Shown here: positions 1 through 11,069 of the stretch, one piece after another | Numbering within the stretch: the first letter of the stretch is position 1 | Layout: the number at the start of each line of letters is the position of its first letter | Assembly: GCA_902806575.1 (NCBI GenBank) | Contig: CADCXD010000018.1 | Location: forward strand, 1,488,001 to 1,552,000 | Reading direction: 5' to 3' | DNA: 64,000 bases | From: Jackrogersella multiformis | Lineage: Eukaryota; Ascomycota; Sordariomycetes; Xylariales; Hypoxylaceae | The notes under the pieces: model-generated | What the model was told of the DNA's origin: nothing | The model's input: only the letters and a program-made list of their open reading frames with translations | The model's database searches: none | Translations under genes and position numbers: made by a program

Positions 1-31
1 TCCGAGTGTGATATTTAACCAATTCTGAAGA

Positions 32-1016
32 TTAAACCTCAACCTCGCCATCAATTGGGTCGCGGACTTTCTTATCGCCATATTCTATGAGGAACTCTGT
101 GACTGAAGGCTCGAGGTTCCCCCAGAGTGTCTCGACGAAGGTATAGTCCGTCTGATGGAATAGGAAGGCCATACTGACTTGCTGAACAGTCGCCTTATGG
201 ATAGTGTACTCAACCATCTCCCCACTGATTTGATAGGTGATGATTCTGATGGCTATTGAGAATTTAATAAATGGATGGCTCATGTACTGGCGAAGGTTAA
301 GGTGGAGCATATAACTTACATCCCCTGACATCTTTGGTGACGTTGTCCCAGGTGAAAACATTGAAGAAGGACCATACGGAACTGCTCTGGGCCTGATTCT
401 TAGATTTGAGAATAATATCCGCGATATCCTCGAAACGCTTCTCCAGCTCTTTCGAAATGGACTTGACATTGGTGATACCATCCAGGAAGTCTCTCAAAAT
501 CGTAGCATGGAATTCGGCCTTTTTGACATTGAGGTTGCGAGATTCGAAGTTGTCCCTTGATAGGTTGATCCTGTAGTCTCGGTGATTAGCGTATAGTATT
601 TCCCATCTGAGAAAAAAAACTTACCAGCCACAGCTGCCGTTGGTCATGATGGTATCAACCACCTTGATACGATAATTTGAGCGCTTCAACTGTGACGCCT
701 CGCTCATGTCAGTTGGCAGGGTTCCCTTGTCTGTCTGAATCTTGGTTTGGATTCCCGCATGAATATCCAACCAACGATGGGTCAAATCAATCATGTTCTC
801 GATCTTCGTAATGCGCTCCTCATGACCGGGGGGGATATTGTTTGTCATCACGTTGATGTAGCTAATGGTATCAGGGTCATCAGCCCCCATGTCTTTCTGG
901 CTGACATCATCGATATCTTTGTAGGGACTTCCAGGAGGGGGCAGGAGAACTGGGATTTCCTTCACCGATTCGATGAAATTTCGGCCATGTTCAGGTATGT
1001 AATAGGTTTCTGCCAT
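32..1016 (-). CDS. Uncharacterised protein, left member of a divergent paralogue pair; frame uncertain
   Basis: I do not recognise the family. Exon 1 is 1016-625; a 54-nt intron (624-571, donor GTAAGT, branch-like GCTAATC, acceptor CTACAG) splits a Trp codon in phase 2; exon 2 starts at 570. The protein is clearly related to the gene at 2165-3074: both share KGTLP followed by R.NYR.KVV just before the intron, and the intron sits at the same codon. The downstream frame open to the stop at 32 is not the frame entering at 570. Either a weak 43-nt intron (329-287, GTCAGG...GCCAG) joins them, giving 295 aa, or a one-base frameshift lies near 320-345. The second fits the paralogue better, because the putative intron would remove a segment that aligns to it (LNLRQYMSHPF against ITLVYLTPF). 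No signal peptide is seen. A helix-rich N half and a strand-rich C half are a loose impression only. Confidence 0.6.
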
Positions 1017-2164
1017 GATGGATTGTGCTTGTGAATAGCTCGAATATATTGGTAAGGAGAAGTGCAGCTTTGAGGGATGTTAGAAAACAGGTTCGGGGAG
1101 AATAGTGTGTGTGTTTGGTGATATAATTCTAATGTCGAGTCTAGAGGTCATCCTTTTATGTTCAAGAGCCTCCTAGGAGAAGCTTATGCCATTTTACTGC
1201 CGTGTTCACACGGATATCCATGGAGTACCTACCTATGTATGCCAAATAACTCGCCGTAGTTTCGTTGTGCAAGCAAGACTACACCGATCAGACCGGTCAA
1301 CATTATACGGTATGTACTAACTCTGCTTTTAATCTAAGCTGCCAATTGTCCTAGATCCTATTTGCTAACGGCAGATAGTCAGTTGTATTCGAATGCTTAC
1401 CTAGGCACCTACCTAAGGTATATTAATGATGTGGAAAAGCAAATTTGGCGGTCGGTTGACGAAAGACTTTGCAGAGTGTTACTGAAGGCGTTTCTGGAAG
1501 TGTGTCTATTAATATTTTCTCATCCAGTTGATTGGAAGGTCTGTTGCAGAATCGGATCAACTCACATGAACTCATGCATATTCTCTTGTCATAAAAACAC
1601 CTCGTTAGTGAATGAAACGACCAGTCAAAAATACAGAAACCGGAACTGTCAGTGATAATTGAAATGGCAAATGCAACCTTCATCCTCGCTAGAAATATTG
1701 AATTTATGTGGCAACTATTATGAGCCGCGGAAAAACGAAACATTGTGATCTATCACGAGAAATATTTTTCCTATGCAGTCTATGGACAAATTGAATAACG
1801 TATCTTAGGCATCCCGCATCGACGCTAGGATGATCGGGGAGTTGATTTTGATTTTGACGACAACTGATCGATGGATCGTTGATCTGCAAGAAATATCTTG
1901 TTTGCCGAGGGAGGAATACTGAGTGCGCGTCCTTTGATGGCACGTTGACTGTCTCCTCCTCGTCCATCTATTCTATTCTCTTTCTCTCCCCTTTCCTCTC
2001 CCCCTTTCTGATACACTCAGCCCGCCCAGGATATCAAGTTATGTTATTGGAGGCTCGTGGTCCTGCAATAACTTATAATCAGGCTTAGTATCCACCTGGG
2101 CAGCCCTCTAACCTTCATTATCATAACGTCCATACTTTTACCCTAGCTGGTCAAATCAACCACA
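1017..2164. promoter_or_regulatory. Shared spacer between divergent paralogues
   Basis: This 1.15-kb spacer must hold both promoters of the head-to-head pair. A pyrimidine-rich tract on the + strand (about 1948-2012, runs of CTCTTTCTCTCCC type) lies about 150 bp before the ATG at 2165, as is common in fungal promoters. The short open frames inside show no coding character that I can support. Confidence 0.4.
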
Positions 2165-3074
2165 ATGTGTGGACACATACTCCCAGAAGTAGATGCTTCT
2201 TACCTAGGAGTTTATAATTTCCAAGTATCAAAGCATGGCCCCAATGTGAGCAACGACTACGGAACACCAAACCTTCTCTTTCTTAACTACATCCCATTCG
2301 TCCCAGATGACAAGAAGGAAGACCTCGCTGCTGTGCTTGACGAGTTTTTCTCGTGGAACGCATGGGAACTCTCGAATGCAGAGAGCCAGCTTAAAATCCA
2401 GCTTGGAAAGGGAACCCTTCCAGATGACGACAAAATCGAGTCTCGGATCGCAAGAACCAACTATCGCGCGAAGGTCGTGAATTACCTACGCGAGAACAGT
2501 GAAGATGCATGGTACGTTATCCCCTAGCAGTTACTATTCCAATGAAATCTAACACATACGATCAAGGCTGATGTACGACCGTACTCCATTGCCCGGAACA
2601 TTCCAAAAAGACGTCACGAAGGCACAAGTGAACGACGAGATCCGCAAGGCTCTACGAGACCGCTATACCAATGCGGGAACCGCCAGCCAAGTTACCGTTA
2701 TCATCAATATCTTGAGCACCATTATTGCCTTAGACAGCGAGGCCGAACACAAATTCTACTTCTCCAATGTCGACTTTAAGTACGACACCGGACGCAGTAT
2801 CTTCCAGCCAGGTATAACCCTCGTGTACTTAACCCCTTTTCTATTTGGCCAGTACTTACATGGCAGCCTAGAAATTGAAGCATCCTCGATCACAGTCTCC
2901 CAGACGCCGAACGAAGACCAGGAGGAATCCGTCACACTCAGTATCAACTTTCTTGACTTCGTTTACAGACTAGATAGGAATGCTTGGAACCAAGCTGCTC
3001 AAAACGGTAAGGATCAAATTGAAGCAGGGAAGCCAATACTGACGGAGATGGCACTCGAGTTTTACCGTTCTTAG
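2165..3074 (+). CDS. Uncharacterised protein, right member of a divergent paralogue pair
   Basis: Two exons, 2165-2511 and 2567-3074, encode 284 aa. The 55-nt intron (donor GTACGT, acceptor ATCAAG) splits the codon of a Trp in phase 2, exactly as in the paralogue at 32-1016. The N-terminal half is rich in acidic and helix-forming residues and carries the shared KGTLPDDD and RTNYRAKVVNY blocks. The C-terminal half looks strand-rich with hydrophobic stretches (ITLVYLTPFLF). There is no convincing signal peptide or membrane helix, so a cytosolic or non-classically released protein is possible. The layout of a helical N half and a beta-rich C half is loosely reminiscent of small cytolysin-like fungal proteins, but I see no diagnostic motif and do not assign one. 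It is intact, unlike its neighbour. Confidence 0.75.
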
Positions 3075-3165
3075 TAGATTGGTTGATGTCAATGGAAGTA
3101 TGACTTGAGAGGGTTCTTTAAATTGAAATTAATTTTCTCTTGAAGCATTTTCGACGCTTTGGTTA

Positions 3166-3710
3166 AGAGTGATGCTATTTGTAGATTACCTTTTTTTCCT
3201 TATTTGTATATTGGTTTTCGGAACAGCTGCCAGCAACTGTCCACCATCTGCACAGCCACTTGCACGCCTATTTTTATTATAATTATTTCTACATTGTAAT
3301 TTTTCACATACCGCCTTTTAACCTTTTATATTATAAGATCCAGTTATCGCTTTAGGTACCTATATACGCAGATCTGTACACAGCTCTGTACACAGCTCTG
3401 TATGCATCTCTGTATGCATTTCTGTACGTAGCTTTGTAGGTAGGCTTTGCGATAATACAGTCCTTTATAGCAGGAGACTTTGTTGTCGCCCCGGAGCCCC
3501 CAGGTCAGGGATAAAATCAATGCCGAGACGGCTGGGCTATCGTTTACAGTGGTCATTGTAAAACAGTAAGGTAAAAAGTAATGTAAAAGAGTTGTTGTTG
3601 TTAAAAGGTTGACAAAGCGATGTTTAAAGAGTTGGTGTATACAAATAGTTGCAGGTGGCTGGCAGCTGCTGGAAACTGTTTCAAAACCAATTTGTAAATA
3701 GCATCACTCA
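3166..3710. mobile_element. MITE-like element with long degenerate inverted termini
   Basis: The left end (from AGAGTGATGCTATTT at 3166) and the reverse complement of the right end (TGAGTGATGCTATTT, ending at 3710) match; they continue through TTGGTTTT and CAGCTGCCAGC blocks for about 75 bp on the left and 60 bp on the right. The unit is flanked on both sides by TTA (3163-3165 and 3711-3713), a 3-bp duplication of the kind made by PIF/Harbinger transposons; a TA duplication is also possible. There is no transposase inside, so it would be non-autonomous. Confidence 0.55.
3369..3435. repeat. Degenerate 12-bp tandem repeat
   Basis: About five to six diverging copies of a 12-bp unit like CTCTGTACACAG run in a row (CAGATCTGTACA, CAGCTCTGTACA, CAGCTCTGTATG, CATCTCTGTATG, CATTTCTGTACG). 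The array lies inside the MITE-like element and explains the repetitive open frame on the minus strand here. Confidence 0.6.
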
Positions 3711-3754
3711 TTATTATAAGAGTAAGAAATATTGGAATGAAAATAGCAGTATAC

Positions 3755-3815
3755 AGGTGTCAGGCAGCCGTTAGCAGCTGCTTTAAACCCCAATCTACGT
3801 GGAGCATCACTCATT
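3755..3815. repeat. Solo terminal copy of the MITE-like element
   Basis: This stretch repeats the right end of the element at 3166-3710 in the same orientation: a GGCAGC/AGCAGCTG block, a CCAAT block and then GCATCACTCA followed by TTA. It lies only about 50 bp beyond the right terminus, so it may be a truncated second insertion or a local duplication. Confidence 0.45.
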
Positions 3816-5518
3816 AATTAACATACCCTTGACTTTACTTAACAAGAAGTTTAACATAGCTCACGCCTAGCTCACCGCGGGTTAAGTGAAAGAAGCTTGC
3901 CTTGATGTATTGTGATGCCTTAGTCCGTCTCCTGGACCATTTTATTGAACAGCTCCAACCCCGATTCTCGACCATTGTCGAGCCCTCCTTTTGACTCTAA
4001 TATACTAGGAAAGCGAGCTAGTTTTACCATTTTGTTGTCTCCTTTCTGATATAAATCGATAGATACATTGATAGTCCAGGATGATGATGATGTGATAGTC
4101 CAGGATAGCAGATAATAATATCACACCAAGGTGCTTCTATAGGAGGTAAATTAAATAAAGTACCTTAGGTAGGTAATAGATTTAATATCTTCGACCCCAT
4201 GATTCTACAGAATATAAAAGCACTGAGCACCTGCCTATAACCCCTATATATTTACAGCAGTTCAGGCTAAAATGCCATAGGTAGTGTCCACCTAGATAGT
4301 TACACGACATCATAGATTTGCGTACTTAGGTACCTAGATATGTGTGTTAAGCGGGTAACTTCCTAAGGCAAACATCAAATATAGACGAGATGGTCCCGTT
4401 TTGAACCTTACTTAGGTCATCCCCAGAATTCAAACTTCATCTCGTGCCACCTCTTCATCACGAGAAGGTGCATACCAGTAGATGATATTAGTTACATACA
4501 TACCTAACCCGTACCCTACATACCTACCTAGGTACCCAAAGTAAGCAGTCCATATTTTTATTTTCACTTTCCTTCTCCTTTCATCATCCATACTCCAACT
4601 GTATCCTGATTACCTTACTCTTCCATGGTTACTCATAACCTACCTGTTTCTGTTTATCCCTCCCTCCGGACGTAAACAAAATCATCATCATATTCACTAC
4701 TTCCCTGACTAGGTACCTACCTAGGCTAGGTAGATAGATAGGCGAGCACATTTTTCTGACTGCTGATATTATCACCATCATCATCGAAGTCGGTGCCTTC
4801 CCATCCTCCATCACTTTCACTCACAGCAGAAGAAACTGTCTTTCAATCTCCTGTATTCATTGCCCGTACTGGAATCCATCGTTCTGGGATCTCTGTTGAT
4901 ACAGACTTCCAAATCAAAGCCTCCCTGTCCTGTCCTGCCCGTCTACATCTCAAGATACTTTTGTCCTGGTGAGTCTTGAATCTTGGATCCATTCTATGTT
5001 TTCATCAATCCTCACAATTCAGATTATCATCATCTACCCTGATCCCTTTAACACAATGATTTTCTTGAAAAGGGTTGGGTTGATCTAGTCATACTTGGGA
5101 AAAGATGACTCATTTACGCGCAACCCTCGTGTTTTCCCCATCCATCATCATCACCATCATGTTTTTATTGACACCAACCCCATTTTACCTACCCTTCCAG
5201 TCACCCATTCATAGACTTTCCCAGTTTCCATTCCCTCATTCTTCTATTGTTGCCCCTGGATATAATCACCATACATATAGTTTCTATTACATTAGCAAGA
5301 CTCCAGACCTTTTGGATGTCTCTACGGCTCTGTTTTGAAATAGCTAACATTGAATAGGATAACACTGGACCATTTTGTTGCCTCTTGAACTCTACTAAGG
5401 TAAGTCACCTATGATATACATACCTTAGGTTCCCTAATACTATCATTTGTAAAATGGGTTACCTAGGTATATATATACATCACAAACTAACATCTAACTA
5501 GAACTGCTCGCAACCAAG
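3816..5518. other. Gene-free spacer, 5' region of the 955-aa gene
   Basis: I see no gene. The stretch holds several TACCTAGGTA-type palindromes (4521-4535, 4711-4735, 5460-5470) and CT-rich tracts around 4556-4640 and 5100-5260 that probably belong to the promoter or untranslated leader of the gene starting at 5519. Confidence 0.4.
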
Positions 5519-8500
5519 ATGTCTGAACTGCAACAGGAAAGTCTGGGCAACCCCCCTGGAGCCTCGTTTGTGACGGATAAGCTTCGCCTCCAGTTTCCTG
5601 AATGGGCGGCTGCTCACATGCCCAGCGGTGCTACAATTAACAACAAGGATGGATATGTTGAATTCTTGGTTGTATCGAACTGGATCCTACGCCCCTCCGC
5701 TCTTAGAGAAGTTTTCGACGGACTTAAGGAACATTTTGAAGTAGGTTTTTATACCGCATTATTCGCGACGCAATTTCGTTTTTTCTAGTAACTCACGCTT
5801 AACTTTTTCCCGCTAACCTAGTCGCAGGGAATCACTGTCACCTACAACACAGAAGTTGCCTCGCTGAAGATTAGATGCTCGGCGTCTGAAGAGGACGAGG
5901 TTATGGCAAAATGCCAGGTACTAATGGATAAAATTGTCCAAAACGAGCTCAATAGCGACCTAGTAAGTGCCTTTCAAGTACATTACGTTTAAAACTAGCG
6001 TCTGACAAACATAAAGGCTGCGCCCAAAAATATTGTTGTTCCTACGCAGTTGAATGCCGATGATAAAGATCAGAACAAGAAGGACTCTGTCATGGCTTTA
6101 GCCCCGGCCGAAATTCAACATTCGGCGTGTCGAGTAGCATGGATTGTACCAGATAAATTGGCAAAGAGAGGTGGGATAATGGCCAAGCTTATTCCTGACG
6201 AAGCCTTTGCAATGCTACAATCTCTCACGAACTGCACCATGGTGATGAGCAACGACAAACTCGCCGTATACATTGGGGCCGAGGCAGATGAAAATATTGC
6301 TATGGCTGAGCGCAAGCTCAATACCCTGGCCAAGTATGCTGTAAGTTTTGTCATGATAATAATATGATGTGTGGAAGAATCTAATATAATTCTAGGCGAT
6401 ACCGTGCCAGGACAACCTCCGCTGTGAGCACTTTATTTACGCAGAGGACGATCAAGACAGCCTGGCTACATTCACTTACGTCGCACACGGTACGAAGTCC
6501 ATTCTTACAACTTTCTTCTTGGACCGCACGAAGTATCCATTGGCGCAGGGATCTTCAGCGTACAGGAGAATCTTTGAGAAGGGTGTTGTCGTGAGCCTAT
6601 ACAGCTTACGCCCAACTCCTAGCAAAGTAGCTATCAGTCCGGCGATATCTTCCAGCGACAGGAATGAACCGTACAGAGCCTTTTCAACGGGTTGGACTTA
6701 TAAGCCTAAACAAGGATCCGGTGAATCAGGATCTAACAATGTGGCTTCATCGGTTCCTTTCGACCCCAACCCTCGCGTCACCTCATGGATTACCCGGTTG
6801 CCCAAGCCGGAGATGATGTTACCTCACGGGGACAGAAAGAAAAACCCAGATGTGGATTCGAGTGCTCACAACGGTTCAAACACTGGAGTTGGCATGCCTA
6901 ACGCTGCACTAAATGAGGGTTTTGAGAAACGAGGCCAGGAACTTTCTCATCAGAACAAGCAAGCCTCCCATAATCTACTAAACTCCAGTCAGGGAGAACT
7001 CCAGAAGACCGGCCCGCAGCCGAAAAATGCGGAGTTACCTGGGCAGCAGAGGCAAATGGCTTCCCAAAATGGCCATCCCATGCTTCCCAATAGGAGTAGA
7101 TGGGGTTTTGGGCAAAGCCAGAGCAACAACAAGCAGAATGGTCGCAATGAACCTCAGCGTTCGCGTGGGAACCGGGGCTCACGTCCTTACAAGCAACGCT
7201 CCAGTGGACGACAACCTCCTACCAGGCGACCGGCTGTAAATTCAAACGGCGAGACCGGTAAGGGGGCCAGTCGAACACCATCTCAACCCCAGCCAACCAG
7301 ACCTCAGAATCAAACCGGACCACCCTATAGCAATAGCCCAACTCGGGTCTTGCATAGTACTATGAAGCAACAGGCGGGCCCTCCAATTAGAAGGGGACAG
7401 GGGTTTCATGACACAGATTCCTTGTCAAGTCATGAATATGTGCATGACGACCCAGACCCTCAGTTGATACAGGCCATGAGCCAGAAGCTGACTCGAATGA
7501 TGAGCTCTTTAGAGGTTTTCACAGGCAAAGTATCTCTAAAAGTTGAGCTCGGGCGACTCTGTCTGACAAAGATTAATCGCAATTACGTGCGTATTCAGGG
7601 ACACGATGCACGAAACCAGGCCAAGTCATTACAGGATATCAAGGCAGCCCTAGATAAGCACCACGTAAACCCTCGAGATGTTATGTTTACCAACATCCTT
7701 ACTGCGGAGGGTGCAGATGCGAATTATATTGCCTTCATCCAAGATGGCTCTGGGGAAAGGATGTGGTTAGGTGATTCCCGTCGCACTGTCTACGAGATCA
7801 CCTGCTGTGCCCTGACGAAGGAAAAGAAATTTTGCAGGTTTGTTGTAGAGGTTGATGGAACCGATTTCACCTACAAGGTTCACCAACTTCCCTCTGACCC
7901 GTGCTCCCTTTTCGTTCATTGTCCCAAAAGGTCATGGGATTTTCAAGTCACCCTCCCTAGATCCCAAGGCTTAGATGGGACCTACGAAGGGTTTGCGAAA
8001 GACCTCGTCGATGACATGCGTGTCATGTAAGTAGATTACCACCACAATTTCATTTACCATTCCTTTGCTAATATTATACGGCAGGCTTCAGGACTCCGGG
8101 ATTCCTCTCTTGGAGTTCACCGTTAAGAGAGCATACCAGGTTGAGATACTTCTTGTTCGAACCCGCAACATCGCAACATACACGCGTAATGCAAGCGCCC
8201 ATTCTTCTGCCAACGACCTCGACAACGAAGATACCGCGTCAGATATTCTTGAGATCTGTGAGATGCATGATATGACACCAACAGCTATCACCGAAACGAC
8301 GGACAAGGTAACCGTTATGTTCGAGCAGCATCCCGGTAACCAACAGCTTGGACAACTAGGAACATGGTACGAGACTTCAATACAATCGAAGACTATTAAC
8401 GAGGCACTCCAACAGAACCAAGACCTCGAATTCGGCGAAGAGGTTGACTGGTCGCCCGAGAAGCTCCAGCAAGCTGGTGCATTTGACGAACTCATCCGGT

Positions 8501-8640
8501 CCACAACTGAGACGATCAAGAAGATCGATGGAGTAGGCTATTGGGGAGACAATTACCAGGACGCAATGATCCATGGCATGCCTGGTTCCGGCTCTGCAGC
8601 ACAATCACAAGCCAGCACTGCCGTGTCTACTCTATGGTAA
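5519..8640 (+). CDS. Large uncharacterised ascomycete protein with a disordered Gln/Asn/Pro-rich middle
   Basis: Five exons (5519-5740, 5828-5962, 6017-6340, 6396-8026, 8085-8640) give 955 aa; all junctions keep frame and have GTANGT donors. Three parts are visible. The N-terminal 330 or so residues are folded and may contain KH-like alpha/beta modules (for example SLKIRCSASEEDEVMAKCQ), which would suggest RNA binding, but the GXXG loop is not clear. Residues of about 340-570 are low complexity, rich in S, N, Q, P and R, with RGNRGSRPYKQR-like basic RG patches. The C-terminal 380 residues are folded (blocks CRFVVEVDGTDFTYKV, KRSWDFQVTLP) and end in an acidic helix region. The order looks like that of fungal RNA-binding scaffold proteins, but no function can be assigned. 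The start at 5519 is the first ATG in a frame that splices cleanly. Confidence 0.85.
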
Positions 8641-8699
8641 CTGTTTAGAGTTTGCGAAGGCCGATTCTTCCCCCTTGCCTCGGAGTTAGATATACCATC

Positions 8700-8752
8700 C
8701 GACGAACGAACGAACGAACGAATGAACCTACCAACAAACAAACAAACAAACT
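8700..8752. repeat. Two adjacent tetranucleotide microsatellites
   Basis: A GAAC/ACGA tetranucleotide run (8701-8724) is followed by a CAAA run (8733-8751), just 60 bp after the stop of the preceding gene and so probably in its 3' untranslated region. Confidence 0.8.
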
Positions 8753-9532
8753 AGCATAAACCGGCTAGCTACTACAACAAATGTCTTCTGCTCGTTTAGA
8801 AGGTGTCGTCCAGTACCCAACAAAACTATATACAATCATGACGAAGGATATGCAAATGTATCGAAGTCAGACCATATTCTTCTTCATCGATATTGCGTCT
8901 TAGTCTATAGACATGACATGTTGGGCTACACCTTTCTGCTTTCTTGCTTCTCGACGATATAGCAATGCTCGAGTAGTCGAAGAGACTACATAGATAGTTA
9001 CGTAACAAAATGACACTGGCAATTGGCATGAAACCAAAGAATTACGTGCTTGTAGATTTCCCAGGTTTAACATGAAATTACAAACTCATCAAATGCTAGG
9101 AGAATCAGCAATACCATAACCATAGATAGGGATATAGAAACTGAAACACGATTCATCCTGGTAATGGATCTGTTGACTGGAAAATGCTTGCATTTCTAAT
9201 GGGTATTCTTCTATCGTAGCGGTGGAGCTAACGTACCTCCACACATATACGCGCGAAACGCATCGATACGTGTCTTCGATCCTCGAACGTAATCTCCCTA
9301 TTCACCTTCTCTTTCTCTTCCCCTAGCGTCTCGGGTGGGTAGTCGACTGAGACTAAGTGAGACTGACTGACCTAAAGCATCACCAGGGAATACTCAACCA
9401 CCCGTCCCCGTCCCCCTCCGTCTTCTCCTTCTTCATCTCCTTCGTGCCGCCACGTACACGCGCACCGCCGGCGGCGCCGGCGAGGGTACTGCGGACGCGG
9501 GCGAGGGTGCGGCGACGCGGGCGCGCGGGCGC
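8753..9532. other. Convergent 3' intergenic region
   Basis: No gene is visible between the 955-aa gene and the verprolin stop at 9533. The last 100 bases (about 9440-9532) are strikingly GC-rich (CGGCGGCGCCGGCG type), which continues the composition of the verprolin 3' end. Confidence 0.5.
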
Positions 9533-11069
9533 CTAGAGCGCGGCCAGGTCGAGGGGGACGCTGCTGCCGCGGCCGGCGCGGTACTTGCGGGGGCCGCCGT
9601 GGAAGTGGCGGGGCTTGGGGAGCTCGGCCTCGTCCTTGAAGCGCCAGCGGCTGTCCTGGACGATGTAGCGATCGCCGCGGGGGGCCTCGCGCGGGCTGGC
9701 CATGCCGCTGCCCGTCGGCGTGAGGCTCGGGCTCTTGCCGCCGCTGCCGCCGCCGTTGGGCACGAGCGTGTACGTGCTGGGGTCCAGCATGGAGCGCAGC
9801 GTCGAGCCCGCGCGCTGCCGGCTGGCGGGGGGGTCCCTGGGCGCGGGTGCGGGCGGCGGCGTGGGCGCGGACGCGGGAGGAAGAGGGGGCGGGGGAGGCG
9901 GCATCAAGGAGGTTGGGGAAGAGCGTCCCCCGGTCGCGGTGGCGCGCATTGCGGCTTGCAGGGCGATGTTTGGCGATGGGGAGCTGGAGGGCGGCGCGGA
10001 CGGCGCGGCGAGCGGTGGAGGGGGTGGCTGCGAGCGTGTTGGTGCTGCAGGTGGTCTGGGAGCCGCGGCCGGAGGCGGGGGTGGTGCGGCGGGCGCAGAG
10101 ATCGGTGGGAGGGGCGGTGGCGCTGGCGCGGATGACGGCGGTGGCAGCGGTGGTGGCGCTGGCGCGGATGACGGCGGTGGCAGCGGTGGTGGCGCTGGAG
10201 CGGATGATGGCGGCGGAGGCGGTGGAGCTGGTGGTGCGTGCGAGCCGGGTAAAGGAGGAGGGTGAGGTGGATGAGACGACATGGAAGCAGGTTTTCTGGA
10301 TCCAGGAGGGGGGGGTGGTTTCTTCCCGATCGGCGGAGGAGGCCCTTTTGACATTCCCAGCGACGCGGTGGAGATCGGTCGTGGAATGTCACTAACCGGC
10401 TTCCTAAGGTTTGCTATCGAAGCATGAGACATCGGCGCCGGTGGCGTGGGTACCGCACGTCCGGGTAATGCCGGTACAGCGGGAGCAAATCCGATAGGTG
10501 GCCTTGGTGCTGACGGCGGTTTCGGGGACGATTCGGGGTCAGAAAGATACGAGGCATTTTGGTTTGCTGCGTGGGTGGTGAGCGGTCTGGACCTCTAAAC
10601 TTGGCAAATCAAATCGCTTACCTCCGGTATCTACACCTCCACCGCGTTTCTTGAGCTTCGGCATGCCGCCTGCAAATAAGCCCCCCAGCTGCGGCGCGGG
10701 CTCTGCCGAAGCCACGGCACCATCACGGCTCGCTATTTCACTATTACTTCTCGGTCTGTTCCCCGGAACGGGTGGTGCCGAACCACCTGGAACCGCTGGG
10801 GCCCTGGCGAAGCTTGGGATGGGGGGCGCTCCTCCCATGGGCGGACCGCCTCCGCCTCCCCCTGAAGTATTTCCTACTATAGGAGCGGATCGATCGTTCG
10901 TAACGGCTTTTCTAAGAGCGGCCCCTTTCGTTATGTCGCTAAGCAGGGCACCTCGACCAGAGCCCGCCGCAGGGGCCCGTGATGGTAGTCCACCGGGTGG
11001 GGGAGGAGGAGGAGGCGGTGGTCCTCCCATGCCTGGGAGCGGCGGCGGGGGAGGTGGAGGAGGAGGCAT
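9533..11069 (-). CDS. VRP1: Verprolin / WIP-family actin regulator
   Basis: Two exons (11069-10622, 10566-9533) separated by a 55-nt intron encode 493 aa. The protein opens with polyproline runs (profilin or SH3 ligands), then a WH2 actin-binding motif at residues 39-61 (GRGALLSDITKGAALRKAV). A basic PKLKKRGGGVDTG block follows at the splice site and continues as ANQNASYLSDPESSP. After a 300-residue proline-rich region, the C terminus has the WASP-binding signature (RWRFKDEAELPKPRHF, then KYRAGRGSSVPLDL). In this family the protein stabilises WASP/Las17 and links it to actin patches for Arp2/3-driven endocytosis and polar growth. The proline-rich part contains a 36-bp minisatellite. Codon composition is extremely GC-rich in exon 2. 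Confidence 0.95.
10131..10238. repeat. Coding 36-bp minisatellite in verprolin
   Basis: Three tandem 36-bp units (10131-10166, 10167-10202, 10203-10238; the first two differ at about one base, the third is diverged) encode the 12-residue repeat SAPAPPPLPPPS on the minus strand. A partial unit precedes them. Copy number is likely to vary between strains. Confidence 0.85.

Noticed and set aside
9599..10395. Long Gly/Ala/Arg-rich open frames on the + strand and Pro/His/Arg-rich ones on the - strand
   Set aside because: They are out-of-frame readings of the GC-rich verprolin exon; only the frame with the WH2 motif and WASP-binding tail has family content.
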